From contig OZ251577.1 of the NCBI GenBank assembly GCA_965243805.1, positions 806,001 through 870,000 of the forward strand: 64,000 nt of DNA. Reading direction: 5' to 3'. Below, in pieces: positions 39,920 through 47,858 of this stretch. The first letter of the stretch is position 1, and each line of letters begins with the position of its first letter. Source of the stretch: CATQHQ01 sp965243805 (GTDB taxonomy: Bacteria; Gemmatimonadota; Gemmatimonadetes; Longimicrobiales; Gaopeijiaceae). The notes below the pieces were generated by a model, which searched no databases, was not told where the DNA came from, and saw nothing but the letters and a program-made list of their open reading frames with translations. The translations under genes were made by a program, and so were the position numbers.

Positions 39920-40582
39920 ATGACGAAATCCCGCTACACTTCGCTTCTGATCGTGGTCCTGGCAGCACTGGCATCCGCGAGCGAGCCCGAACCGGCGACC
40001 GCTCAGGTCGTGCTGGCTGTCCGGGGCGGCGCGTCGATGGCAACGCTGGCCTACAAGTCCGCTCCCGGTGTCGACGTCGGCTACCGCCGAGGACTGGCCG
40101 TCGGTATGTCGGCAACCTACTACCCGAGAGAGAACATCGGGCTCAGGCTCGGCGGCGCCTTTGTCGCTAAGGGCGCCGTGGCCAGAATGGGGGAGCTCGA
40201 GAACCCCTTGAGCATCAACTATGTCGAGCTGTCCCCGATGTTCGACATCCGGGCAGTGGTCGGCGGGGGCGACCGGGAGATTTCGTTGCACCTGCTCGCG
40301 GGACCGACCGTGTCCCTCAAGCGGGCGTGCGAGAGCGAAATCCCGGGTGGCGGCACCAGGACGCGTTGCAAGGACCTCGAGCTGGACGTGGAGGCCCTGG
40401 ATGTAGGCGCGACTGTGGGCGCAGGCTTGCAGTTTCAGCTTTCCAGAAGCTCCGCGGTGGCATTGTCCGTGGAGGCAATGTACACCCTCGGCTTGAGAGC
40501 AGTTCAGGACGCGGGAGGACGAAACCCTGCCAAGAATCGAGGCTTCGTCGCCCACACCGGCCTGAGCATCCCCGTCGGCTAG
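39920..40582 (+). CDS. Outer-membrane beta-barrel protein (porin-like)
   Basis: A 220-residue secreted protein. A signal peptide (LLIVVLAALASA...ATAQ) is followed by alternating hydrophobic strands (VVLAVRGGASMATLAYK, GLAVGMSATYYPRENIGLRLGGAF, ISLHLLAGPTVSLKRAC, TVGAGLQFQLS) and a final strand ending FVAHTGLSIPVG, as in small PorT/OmpW-type barrels. AGGAG at 39907-39911 supports ATG 39920. It is the first of three envelope genes downstream of the two regulators. Confidence 0.7.
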   Translation: MTKSRYTSLLIVVLAALASASEPEPATAQVVLAVRGGASMATLAYKSAPGVDVGYRRGLAVGMSATYYPRENIGLRLGGAFVAKGAVARMGELENPLSINYVELSPMFDIRAVVGGGDREISLHLLAGPTVSLKRACESEIPGGGTRTRCKDLELDVEALDVGATVGAGLQFQLSRSSAVALSVEAMYTLGLRAVQDAGGRNPAKNRGFVAHTGLSIPVG

Positions 40583-40610
40583 GCTAGGCTAGGCCGCCAT
40601 CGAGCCGCTC

Positions 40611-42974
40611 ATGATCTCCTCGCCCACCGCATCAGTGCCGATCGCGCTCGTTTCGGCAGTCTTGCTGGCTGCCTGCCTGCTTCCATCTGCCGCCAGCGCC
40701 CAGCAGGGGTCCGTCGCAGGTCGGGTGCGGGCCGAAGACGGCGTTCCAGTGGCCGACGCCACGGTTCGCCTTCGCCTAGCGGCCGACTCGAGCGTGCGGC
40801 GGCTCACGGGCACGGACCGGCTGGGCTTCTTCGTCTTCCAGCGGGTAACCCCAGGGGAGTACCTGCTGACCGTTGCCCGGATCGGCTTCGGGCCTCGCAC
40901 GGAGAGCGTGTCGGTGTCCGCCGCCCGGGACGCCCGCCTGGACATTGTGTTGTCCACGCAGGCCGTGGAGTTGGAGGGATTGGTGGTGGAGACCCGTCGC
41001 AGCCGTCGTCGCGAATGGTTCGAGGAGTCCGCTGGGGTGACGGTGGAGGAGCTGAACCGTGCGGAGATCAAGTCGATTCCGGGGATTGCCGAAGCCGATC
41101 CGATGCGGGCCGTGGAAGTATTGCCCGGCGTGGTCACCGTATCCGACTTCTCGTCGGCCTTCAACGTGCGGGGCGGCTCCGCGGACCAGAACCTCATCCT
41201 TCTGGATGGCGTCCCGATCATCAACCCCTTCCACTTGGCGGGCTTCTTTTCGGTCTTCAATGCCGACATGGTGGAGCGAGCCGAGCTTCGGTCCGGCGGC
41301 TTTCCAGCCGAGTACGGCGGGAGAGTGTCGTCGGTCCTTACGATCGAGACGGACTTGGGCGACGGCGAGTTCGGAGTCGATTCGGGGTTGAGCCTGCTGG
41401 CGACCCGCGTGGCCGCCGGCGACGACTTGCCGGATGGTACCAAGGCGGCACTCGGCTTCAGCAGCGCTCGCTGGAGAGTCTCGGGTCGTCGGAGCTACTT
41501 CGACTTGTTATTGCCCGATCTGCCCTACTACCTGATGGACTTTCAGGGTGCCTTCGAGGCATGGACTCGAGGTGGACACCGGCTGAAGCTTACCGCGTAT
41601 TCGGGACGCGACGTGCTGAACCCGCCGGCCAGCGACGACTTTGCAGGCATGAATTCGCGCTGGGGCAACGACGCCGTCGGCGCGTCGTGGACTCGCCCCA
41701 TGAGCGGCGGCGGGGCGTTCGATCTGCGCGCCTCGTTCTCGCGCTTCCACATGGACTTCGACTTCTTTGACCAGTCCGACACTGACATCGCCAACGGCGT
41801 CAGCGAGTCCTTGTTCGGGGTCGACTTGGAGCGTCGCCCGACGCCCCGCATCCGCTGGAAGTCCGGGCTCTCGGCAAAGCGCGCCACATCCGACAACCTT
41901 TCGGAGATCGGCGGAGCGGTGCTACAAGATCAGCACTTCGGCGGCTGGGAGTTGGGAGCTTATACCCAGATGCGCTGGAACCCGAGTTCCCGCTGGTTGA
42001 TCGAAGGCGGCGTGCGTGTGGACTACTGGGCGCCCAGCGAGTCCCAGGAGAGGGTCGCCGGCGAGTCCTCGAACATCGTCACGGTGTCGCCACGAGGGGC
42101 CGTCAAGCGCTTCGTCGGCAACGGCAACTGGGCCGTCCGCGTGGCAGGGGGCCGCTTCACCCAGTTTCTGCACTCGCGACGAGACGAACGGCTGCCCTTC
42201 GGCATCGACGTCTGGTTGCTGGCCGAGCGTGGCGTTACCCATGTCGTCTCGGACCAAGTCCAGATGGGAGTCGAAGGCTACTTCGGTCCCGACGAGGAAT
42301 GGTCCGTGTCGGCAGAGGGCTACTACCGCAGCTTCGACGGCGTGATTGCGCAGAACAACACCGAGGACCCCGCCGATCCCATGGACGATGTGGTCTCCGG
42401 CGACGGATCGTCCTACGGTGCGGACCTGATGGTGCGCAAGTCCGAAGGAGAGACGACCGGCTGGGTCTCCATCTCTTTTCTGAAGGCGATCCGCCGGTTC
42501 CCGGACACGTACTCCAGCTTGACGCCAACGCCGATCGTGGAGCATCCGCCAGTGTTCGACCAGCGCGTCGAGGTGGACTTGGTGCTGCGACGGCCGATGG
42601 GCTGGGGCTTGGTGGGCGGCCTGCGCTGGAACTTCGGCACTGGCCTCCCCTACACGCTGCAGCTGGCCTCCTTCCGCCACTTCGACAACCGGGTGGCAGA
42701 CTTGCTCGTGGAGAAGGGATGTTGCCAGAAAGGCATTCTCCTGGGACCCCTCAATGGCGAACGCTACCCGGCGCGTCACAGGCTGGACATCAGTCTGCGC
42801 AAGCCCATGGACCGAAGCTGGGGACGCGTTGTCCCCTACCTGAGCGTGATCAATCTCTACAACCGGGACAACATCCTCTTCTATGTCTTCGACTACAGCC
42901 AAGCCGAAGTGGGTCGGCGGGGCATCTCCATGATTCCCTTCCTGCCCACAGCCGGCGTGGAGGTGACGTTTTGA
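40611..42974 (+). CDS. TonB-dependent receptor with carboxypeptidase-regulatory-like domain
   Basis: A 787-residue outer-membrane receptor. Signal peptide ending SAASAQQ, then a CarboxypepD_reg-like beta-sandwich (residues about 33-120, GSVAGRVRAEDGVPVADATV), a plug domain (residues about 130-235, AFNVRGGSADQNLILLDGVP and GGFPAEYGGRVSSVL), and a long beta-barrel ending VEVTF. Such receptors import large substrates using TonB energy. No clear ribosome-binding site is seen at ATG 40611. It is coupled to the DUF4249-like lipoprotein by a TTGA overlap. Confidence 0.88.
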   Translation: MISSPTASVPIALVSAVLLAACLLPSAASAQQGSVAGRVRAEDGVPVADATVRLRLAADSSVRRLTGTDRLGFFVFQRVTPGEYLLTVARIGFGPRTESVSVSAARDARLDIVLSTQAVELEGLVVETRRSRRREWFEESAGVTVEELNRAEIKSIPGIAEADPMRAVEVLPGVVTVSDFSSAFNVRGGSADQNLILLDGVPIINPFHLAGFFSVFNADMVERAELRSGGFPAEYGGRVSSVLTIETDLGDGEFGVDSGLSLLATRVAAGDDLPDGTKAALGFSSARWRVSGRRSYFDLLLPDLPYYLMDFQGAFEAWTRGGHRLKLTAYSGRDVLNPPASDDFAGMNSRWGNDAVGASWTRPMSGGGAFDLRASFSRFHMDFDFFDQSDTDIANGVSESLFGVDLERRPTPRIRWKSGLSAKRATSDNLSEIGGAVLQDQHFGGWELGAYTQMRWNPSSRWLIEGGVRVDYWAPSESQERVAGESSNIVTVSPRGAVKRFVGNGNWAVRVAGGRFTQFLHSRRDERLPFGIDVWLLAERGVTHVVSDQVQMGVEGYFGPDEEWSVSAEGYYRSFDGVIAQNNTEDPADPMDDVVSGDGSSYGADLMVRKSEGETTGWVSISFLKAIRRFPDTYSSLTPTPIVEHPPVFDQRVEVDLVLRRPMGWGLVGGLRWNFGTGLPYTLQLASFRHFDNRVADLLVEKGCCQKGILLGPLNGERYPARHRLDISLRKPMDRSWGRVVPYLSVINLYNRDNILFYVFDYSQAEVGRRGISMIPFLPTAGVEVTF

Positions 42975-43981
42975 AGCTTGCAACCAGACTTCCCGTTGCA
43001 GTGGCAAGCGTCGCGGCGCTGATCATGGCGGCGTGCGACCCCACGGGCATCGACATTCCGCCGGAGGACATGATCGTGGCCGGGGTGTGGGTGGTCGTCA
43101 CCGTCGATCCGAGCGATCCGGCGCGCACGGAGCTACTTGCGATGGGGTGGCTCCAGTGGGCGCGGACCGGCCACAAGCCGCACGAAGTCCTGGGCGCGTC
43201 GGTCCAGGTCGTCGGCGCGTCAGGGCAATCCGTCGAACTCGTCCAGAGGCCCAGCCAGGAGTCGTGCTTCAAGTTGCGGCCTCTGCCAGCCCACTTGCGT
43301 GCACCGGTCTACGGCACGTGCTACCTGGCATCGGTCTCGCCGTCCCCATTTGCGCCGGGCGAGCGGGTGTCGCTGACCATTGAGTCGCCGGAGGGCGGTA
43401 CAGCGGAGGGAACGACCTGGCTGCCGGCAGCGTTCGTGCCGGAAAGCGGCTTGGCGAGCGATCATCGGCACTGCCTCGTGGAGCCCAACCAAAACCATCG
43501 CTTTCGCTGGAGCGCCGCCGATGGCGCTTGGGCGTATGTCGGAGGGGCGCTCGTCAACGGGCTCGACCCTCGGCTCTGGCCCGGGGAGGATTCGCTCTAC
43601 GCCGGCGAGCCCCTTCACATGTGGGGACTCCCCATCCGCAACAACTCGAGCGAAATGGTCTTCCCCCGAGACTTCAGCACTTTGTTTACCGCCAGCGTGG
43701 ACACGGAGCTGGCAGAAGTGCTCCAGACGGGTCTGCCCAGGGACGCGACTGCCGACGTGGCCGTCGTGGGGATCGACCGGAACTGGTTCAACTGGATTCG
43801 ACTCCCGACGTTCGAGACCCTCTTCATCAACTCGGTGTTCACCACCGGGGAGATCCGCATCCCCTCCATCTTCGGGGCCGGGTCGGGGGTGTTCGGGGCC
43901 GGCGTCCGCTGGACGGTCGCGGTGGAGTCTCGCGCCGGCGGCATGGACGGCGACCCACCGCCGTGCGGGCCCGTCATGTAG
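42971..43981 (+). CDS. DUF4249-like lipoprotein
   Basis: A 336-residue lipoprotein with signal and lipobox (ALIMAAC), followed by strand-rich sequence with VSLTIESPEGG and an immunoglobulin-like start. The position, directly after a TonB receptor with a carboxypeptidase-like domain, and the overall layout match DUF4249 proteins of Bacteroidota. TTG 42971 overlaps the receptor stop, and GGAGGTGA (42959-42966) serves as its ribosome-binding site. Likely a surface or periplasmic partner of the receptor; substrate unknown. Confidence 0.55.
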   Translation: MKLATRLPVAVASVAALIMAACDPTGIDIPPEDMIVAGVWVVVTVDPSDPARTELLAMGWLQWARTGHKPHEVLGASVQVVGASGQSVELVQRPSQESCFKLRPLPAHLRAPVYGTCYLASVSPSPFAPGERVSLTIESPEGGTAEGTTWLPAAFVPESGLASDHRHCLVEPNQNHRFRWSAADGAWAYVGGALVNGLDPRLWPGEDSLYAGEPLHMWGLPIRNNSSEMVFPRDFSTLFTASVDTELAEVLQTGLPRDATADVAVVGIDRNWFNWIRLPTFETLFINSVFTTGEIRIPSIFGAGSGVFGAGVRWTVAVESRAGGMDGDPPPCGPVM

Positions 43982-43992
43982 GAGGCTGGGCG

Positions 43993-44029
43993 CACGATCA
44001 CCGTGTTCGTCACACGATCACCGTGTTCG
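43993..44029 (+). repeat. Direct repeat before the octaheme cytochrome gene
   Basis: The 17 bases CACGATCACCGTGTTCG occur at 43993-44009 and 44013-44029 (20-bp period, about two helical turns). Placed 42 nt or more before the ATG, they could be a double binding site for a regulator. Confidence 0.75.
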
Positions 44030-44070
44030 CCATTAGATCGGAGGCGCCTGTAGCCGTATGTTGTTGATTC

Positions 44071-46491
44071 ATGTCCAAGCTGTTCGCAAACCGTCGCCCC
44101 AGTGAACTGATCTGGGCGGTTCTCGTCGTAGGGCTCGTTGCGACCGTTTCCGTCGGCATCCAGGCCGCTTCGGTTGCCGCGCTGGAGCCGCGTCCGCCTG
44201 CTCCCCAAGCCGCTCAAGCCCTCGCTGGTGCCGACGCCTGTCGCAGCTGCCACGAGGACCAGTACGTCGCGTGGGCCGCCTCCACCCACGGCACCGCCGG
44301 CGGTCCGCCAGGGCCCGAGACGGTGATTGCTCCCTTCGGCGGCTCCCCCATCCGCTTTGCCGACGCGGTGGTGTCGCCGGTCGTGGACGATGCGGGGCAA
44401 TACGTCTTCGTCGTGGCGCGCCCAGGTCGCCCGCCGGTCCGATACGTGGTCTCGGGCGTGGTGGGACGAGGCCACATGGTGGGCGGCGGGACCCAGGGCT
44501 TCGTTTCGACCTTCCCCGACGGCACCGAGCGCTTCCTTCCCTTCGATTGGTCCGCCGATGCCGACGCATGGTTCTGCAATACGGCGTTCGTGGGAGGCTT
44601 CTGGGTGCCGGGCGCGGATCGGGCGGCGCTGCGGGCCGACGGGGGATGGCTTCCGGTGACCGAGGAGATGCGGCTGACCGAGTGCGGCGACTGGCCTCCG
44701 GTGCGCGTCCTCGGCACGACCCGCCGCTTCGCCAACTGCCAGAACTGCCACGGCAGCGCCGTCCAGGTCTCCTACCGCCCCGAGGAGCGTCGCTACGAGA
44801 CGCGGGTCGCCACCCTGCGGATCGACTGCGAGTCGTGCCACGGTCCGGCGGCGACCCACATAGAGCGGGCTCGTGCCGGCGCCTTGAGCGCGTCCGCCGA
44901 CCTGGGCCTTCCCGCCCTGGACACTCTGGGCGTGGACGAGTCTCTGGCCGTCTGCTTTCAGTGCCACGCCCTGAAGCGAGCGGTGGATGTCGGCGCGTCG
45001 GGAGACCGGGTTGCGACGGAGTACAGCCTGGGCCTTCCCCTTGTGGGCGACTCGCCCTACTTGGCCGACGGACGCATCCGCACCTTCGGCTATCAGCAGA
45101 CCCACCGCAGCAGCGCCTGCTACCTCTCCGGCACCATGACCTGCGTGGACTGCCACGACCCTCACACCCAGTCGTACCGGGACCCCTTCGGCACCCCGCT
45201 GGCAGGTCGCTGGGACGACGGCCAGTGCACCGCTTGCCACGCCAGCAAGGCCGCCGACCCAGAGGCCCACACCTTCCACCCGCCCGGCTCCGACGGCGCC
45301 CGCTGCGTGTCGTGCCACATGCCCTATGTGCAGCACCCGGACCTTACGGACGCGATTCCCTACGCCCGCGCCGACCACACGATCCCCGTTCCGCGCCCGG
45401 GCTTCGACGAGGCGGCGGGGCTGACTTCGGCGTGCGCGGGGTGCCATCAGGACCGGTCGGCACCGGCTCTGGCCCAGCAGGCGGCCGAGTGGTGGGGGGA
45501 GTTGAAGCCGCACCGCCCCGAGGTGACCGCGCTCTTTGCCGCCGACCACTCTCTGCGTACATCGGTGCGCCGGGCTGCGGATGCGGCAGCGGATGCGGAT
45601 GGGGCTGCGGATGCGGATGCGGATGGGGATGGGGCCACGGAGCGTCCACCGGCACGCCCGGAGCTGGCAGCGCTGCTGGAAGCTGCCGGGCTGGGGGAGC
45701 GCTACGGCCTGGCCAAGATCATGGCGGTGGACGCGTGGGTCTTGGCCGCGACCGCTGCGCCGAACACCCCTGTCCGCGACGCCACGGCCGCTGCCGCGCT
45801 GGCCGGCTTGGCCCGCGACCCCGACGTGGACGTGCGCGCCATCGCCGGCGCCGCCCTCCATGCGGTCTACGACGAAGGGCCGGCGGTCGGTGCCCCAGAC
45901 GCCCTCCGCGCCCGCTGGGCCGGCGCCCTTTCCCAGTGGGGCGCCGCCGTGGCCCGGTCCCGGGGACCCGAGGCGGCGCTTCCTTTCCTGCGCAAGGCAC
46001 GGGCGGTCCGGCCCGCTGACCCCGAGGCGCTGATCGGCCTCGCCGCCGGACTTTCGGCCCTCGGGGAGCACAGGCAGGCCGTGCAGGCGTACCAGGAAGC
46101 GCTGCGCCACGAGCCCGACCACCCCGTCGCCCTGGTGAACCTGGGGCTGGGGCTCGAGTCCCTGGGCCGCGAAGCCGAGGCCGAAGCCGCTTACCAGCGC
46201 GCGGTGCAGGCGCGGCCCCGCGAAGCCCTTCCCCACTTCAACCTGGGGAACGTGCGCTTCCGCCGAGGCGATCTCCCGGGCGCCGCCGCCGCGTACCGCA
46301 CCGCGGTCGAGGCCGACCCGGGCTTGGCCCGCGCCCACTTCTATCTGGCCGTCGTGCTGATCAACACCGGAAGCCCCGAAGCCGCGCTTCCGGCCTTGTA
46401 CAACGCCGCCGAGTTCGCCCCGGAGGACGAGGAGATACGCCAGCTCCTCCGGCAACTGGAAGCCGCACTCCGCGGCCCGTTCTCGCGTTGA
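44071..46491 (+). CDS. Octaheme cytochrome c fused to TPR domain
   Basis: An 806-residue exported protein. After an N-terminal membrane segment (about residues 14-30) there are eight CXXCH heme sites: CRSCH (57-61), CQNCH, CESCH, CFQCH, CVDCH, CTACH, CVSCH and CAGCH, with an insert between sites 1 and 2. An alanine/aspartate repeat (6-bp DNA repeat) and a helical linker follow, then three or four tetratricopeptide repeats (GEHRQAVQAYQEALRHEPDH, GREAEAEAAYQRAVQARP, GDLPGAAAAYRTAVEADP) to the end. It probably carries out periplasmic electron transfer or reduction, with the TPRs binding a partner. Exact reaction unknown. Confidence 0.85.
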   Translation: MSKLFANRRPSELIWAVLVVGLVATVSVGIQAASVAALEPRPPAPQAAQALAGADACRSCHEDQYVAWAASTHGTAGGPPGPETVIAPFGGSPIRFADAVVSPVVDDAGQYVFVVARPGRPPVRYVVSGVVGRGHMVGGGTQGFVSTFPDGTERFLPFDWSADADAWFCNTAFVGGFWVPGADRAALRADGGWLPVTEEMRLTECGDWPPVRVLGTTRRFANCQNCHGSAVQVSYRPEERRYETRVATLRIDCESCHGPAATHIERARAGALSASADLGLPALDTLGVDESLAVCFQCHALKRAVDVGASGDRVATEYSLGLPLVGDSPYLADGRIRTFGYQQTHRSSACYLSGTMTCVDCHDPHTQSYRDPFGTPLAGRWDDGQCTACHASKAADPEAHTFHPPGSDGARCVSCHMPYVQHPDLTDAIPYARADHTIPVPRPGFDEAAGLTSACAGCHQDRSAPALAQQAAEWWGELKPHRPEVTALFAADHSLRTSVRRAADAAADADGAADADADGDGATERPPARPELAALLEAAGLGERYGLAKIMAVDAWVLAATAAPNTPVRDATAAAALAGLARDPDVDVRAIAGAALHAVYDEGPAVGAPDALRARWAGALSQWGAAVARSRGPEAALPFLRKARAVRPADPEALIGLAAGLSALGEHRQAVQAYQEALRHEPDHPVALVNLGLGLESLGREAEAEAAYQRAVQARPREALPHFNLGNVRFRRGDLPGAAAAYRTAVEADPGLARAHFYLAVVLINTGSPEAALPALYNAAEFAPEDEEIRQLLRQLEAALRGPFSR
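45577..45634 (+). repeat. GCGGAT hexanucleotide repeat in the cytochrome linker
   Basis: About ten imperfect GCGGAT/GGGGAT units encode a run of Ala-Asp pairs between the heme and TPR regions. Confidence 0.8.
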
Positions 46492-46507
46492 CTAGATTTC
46501 TCGTGCC

Positions 46508-46975
46508 ATGACTCGCATCCGAACCGCTCTCGCCCTGCTCTTCTGCGGCGCATGCCACGCCTACGCGCCAGCCTCTCCCGCCGCCGTCAGCCCCGGCGAT
46601 CAGGTGCGCGCCCTGCTGACCCCCGAGCAGTTCGCCGCATTCGCGGACGCGCTTCCGACCGACAACCGGCAAGTCGAGGGCACGGTGATCCAAGCCGGCT
46701 CCGGGACGCTGCTGCTGGAAGTGCCCGTGTTCACGGAAGTGGAGGGAATGCGCGTCGAATCCCTCAGTCAGCGCCTTCGGGTGCAGGAAGCGGGGCTCGC
46801 CGACTTGGAAGTGCGCACGCTCTCCCGCAGCCGCACTTTCGCCGTGCTCGGCGCGGTAGTTGCGCTGGCCGGATACGTCGCCTGGGAACAAATCTTCTCC
46901 GACACCGATCGCGGCCCGGGACTGCCCGACGGCCCCATCACCGAACTCCGGCGGATCGTCTTCCGCCTGCCTTAG
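46508..46975 (+). CDS. Small lipoprotein of unknown function
   Basis: A 155-residue protein with a lipobox (LLFCGAC at residues 10-16). The mature part holds VEGTVIQAGSGTLLLEVPVF, and one hydrophobic segment near residue 115 (FAVLGAVVALAGYVAW). It is not recognised. It lies 16 nt after the octaheme cytochrome gene and may be co-transcribed. Its TAG stop overlaps the TAA of the convergent VOC gene in TTAG. Confidence 0.6.
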   Translation: MTRIRTALALLFCGACHAYAPASPAAVSPGDQVRALLTPEQFAAFADALPTDNRQVEGTVIQAGSGTLLLEVPVFTEVEGMRVESLSQRLRVQEAGLADLEVRTLSRSRTFAVLGAVVALAGYVAWEQIFSDTDRGPGLPDGPITELRRIVFRLP

Positions 46976-47358
46976 CTCCTACCAGGTCGCGGGAAGAACT
47001 GGTCGATCAGCACCGCATTCCCGTCCGGGTCCCGGAAGGCTACATGGGCGGGTCCGGTTCCCTCTGGGTCCGTGTCGGTGGTCATCTCGACCCCGGCCTT
47101 CACCAGCGACTCGCGGATCTCCCTCACGTCGGTGAACTCGCCCAAGGTGGACATGTCCTGTCCCAGCCCCGGGTTGAAGGTCAGGATGTTGCCCTCGAAG
47201 AGACCTTCAAAGAGCCCGAGGACCGTGGTCCCGTTGACCATGATCACGTACTTCTGGTCGTCGCCGCCCGTCTGCTTGAAGCCGAGCTTCTCGTAGAACG
47301 CACGCGACGCCGCCAAGTCCTTGACGGCAAGGCTGACCGAGAATGCGCCGAGTTCCAT
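46972..47358 (-). CDS. VOC family protein (glyoxalase/bleomycin-resistance fold)
   Basis: A 128-residue vicinal-oxygen-chelate domain protein: FSVSLAVKDLAASRAFYEKLGF at the start (first 16: FSVSLAVKDLAASRAF), then GPAHVAFRDPDGNAVLIDQF at the end, which includes the usual PDGN turn. Such single-domain proteins include metal-dependent isomerases, dioxygenases and resistance proteins; the substrate cannot be read from the sequence. It starts 2 nt after the stop of the barrel gene and is the last gene of a six-gene minus-strand run. Confidence 0.82.
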   Translation of the reverse strand: MELGAFSVSLAVKDLAASRAFYEKLGFKQTGGDDQKYVIMVNGTTVLGLFEGLFEGNILTFNPGLGQDMSTLGEFTDVREIRESLVKAGVEMTTDTDPEGTGPAHVAFRDPDGNAVLIDQFFPRPGRS

Positions 47359-47360
47359 GG

Positions 47361-47858
47361 CTACCCCGGCGACCCCCAGCGGTAGCCGAACTCGGGCAGG
47401 GGAATGAACGCCGCCCGGGGCGGTCGCTGGTCGTCGGGGTCGGGGCGGCGCAGGGCGAGGGCGCGGTTCATGTACAGGGCCACCGAGACGGCGTGCTTCT
47501 CGGCGAACGACCACTCGAAGCCCAAGGGGAAGCGGCCGATCAACCCGAACCCTCGTCCCGCCTCGGCGCGCGCTGTCATCCCCCACAAGCCCAAGCCCAC
47601 ATAGGGCGCCACAGCGTAGGAACCAACGTACTGCTTGGCGGTGACCGACACGCTGGCGTCGCGAAAGCCCCACGTCCCCAGCTGCACCTCGATCCCCTGG
47701 TGCGCCCACCGGTACTCGGCGATCAGGGCGACGCTGCTGGCCCCGCCGGCGGAGATGCCCAAGCGGTACTGGGCGCGGAGGCAGGCGGGACCGACCGCAA
47801 GGCACACGGCGACGGCGGCGGGAAGCACGATCGGGGCCGTGCGATGGGACCAAGTCAT
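47361..47858 (-). CDS. Small outer-membrane barrel-like protein
   Basis: A 165-residue exported protein. The signal (VLPAAVAVCLAVGPACLRAQ) is followed by amphipathic strands (YRLGISAGGASSVALIAEYR, YAVAPYVGLGLWGMTARAEA, FPLGFEWSFAEKHAVSVALY) and ends FGYRWGSPG. This looks like an eight-stranded outer-membrane barrel, but no family is certain. The ATG overlaps the ankyrin gene stop (ATGA). Confidence 0.6.
   Translation of the reverse strand: MTWSHRTAPIVLPAAVAVCLAVGPACLRAQYRLGISAGGASSVALIAEYRWAHQGIEVQLGTWGFRDASVSVTAKQYVGSYAVAPYVGLGLWGMTARAEAGRGFGLIGRFPLGFEWSFAEKHAVSVALYMNRALALRRPDPDDQRPPRAAFIPLPEFGYRWGSPG

Noticed and set aside
43615..46455. 946-residue open frame on the minus strand
   Set aside because: It is opposite the octaheme cytochrome gene, whose eight CXXCH motifs and TPRs clearly set the true strand.
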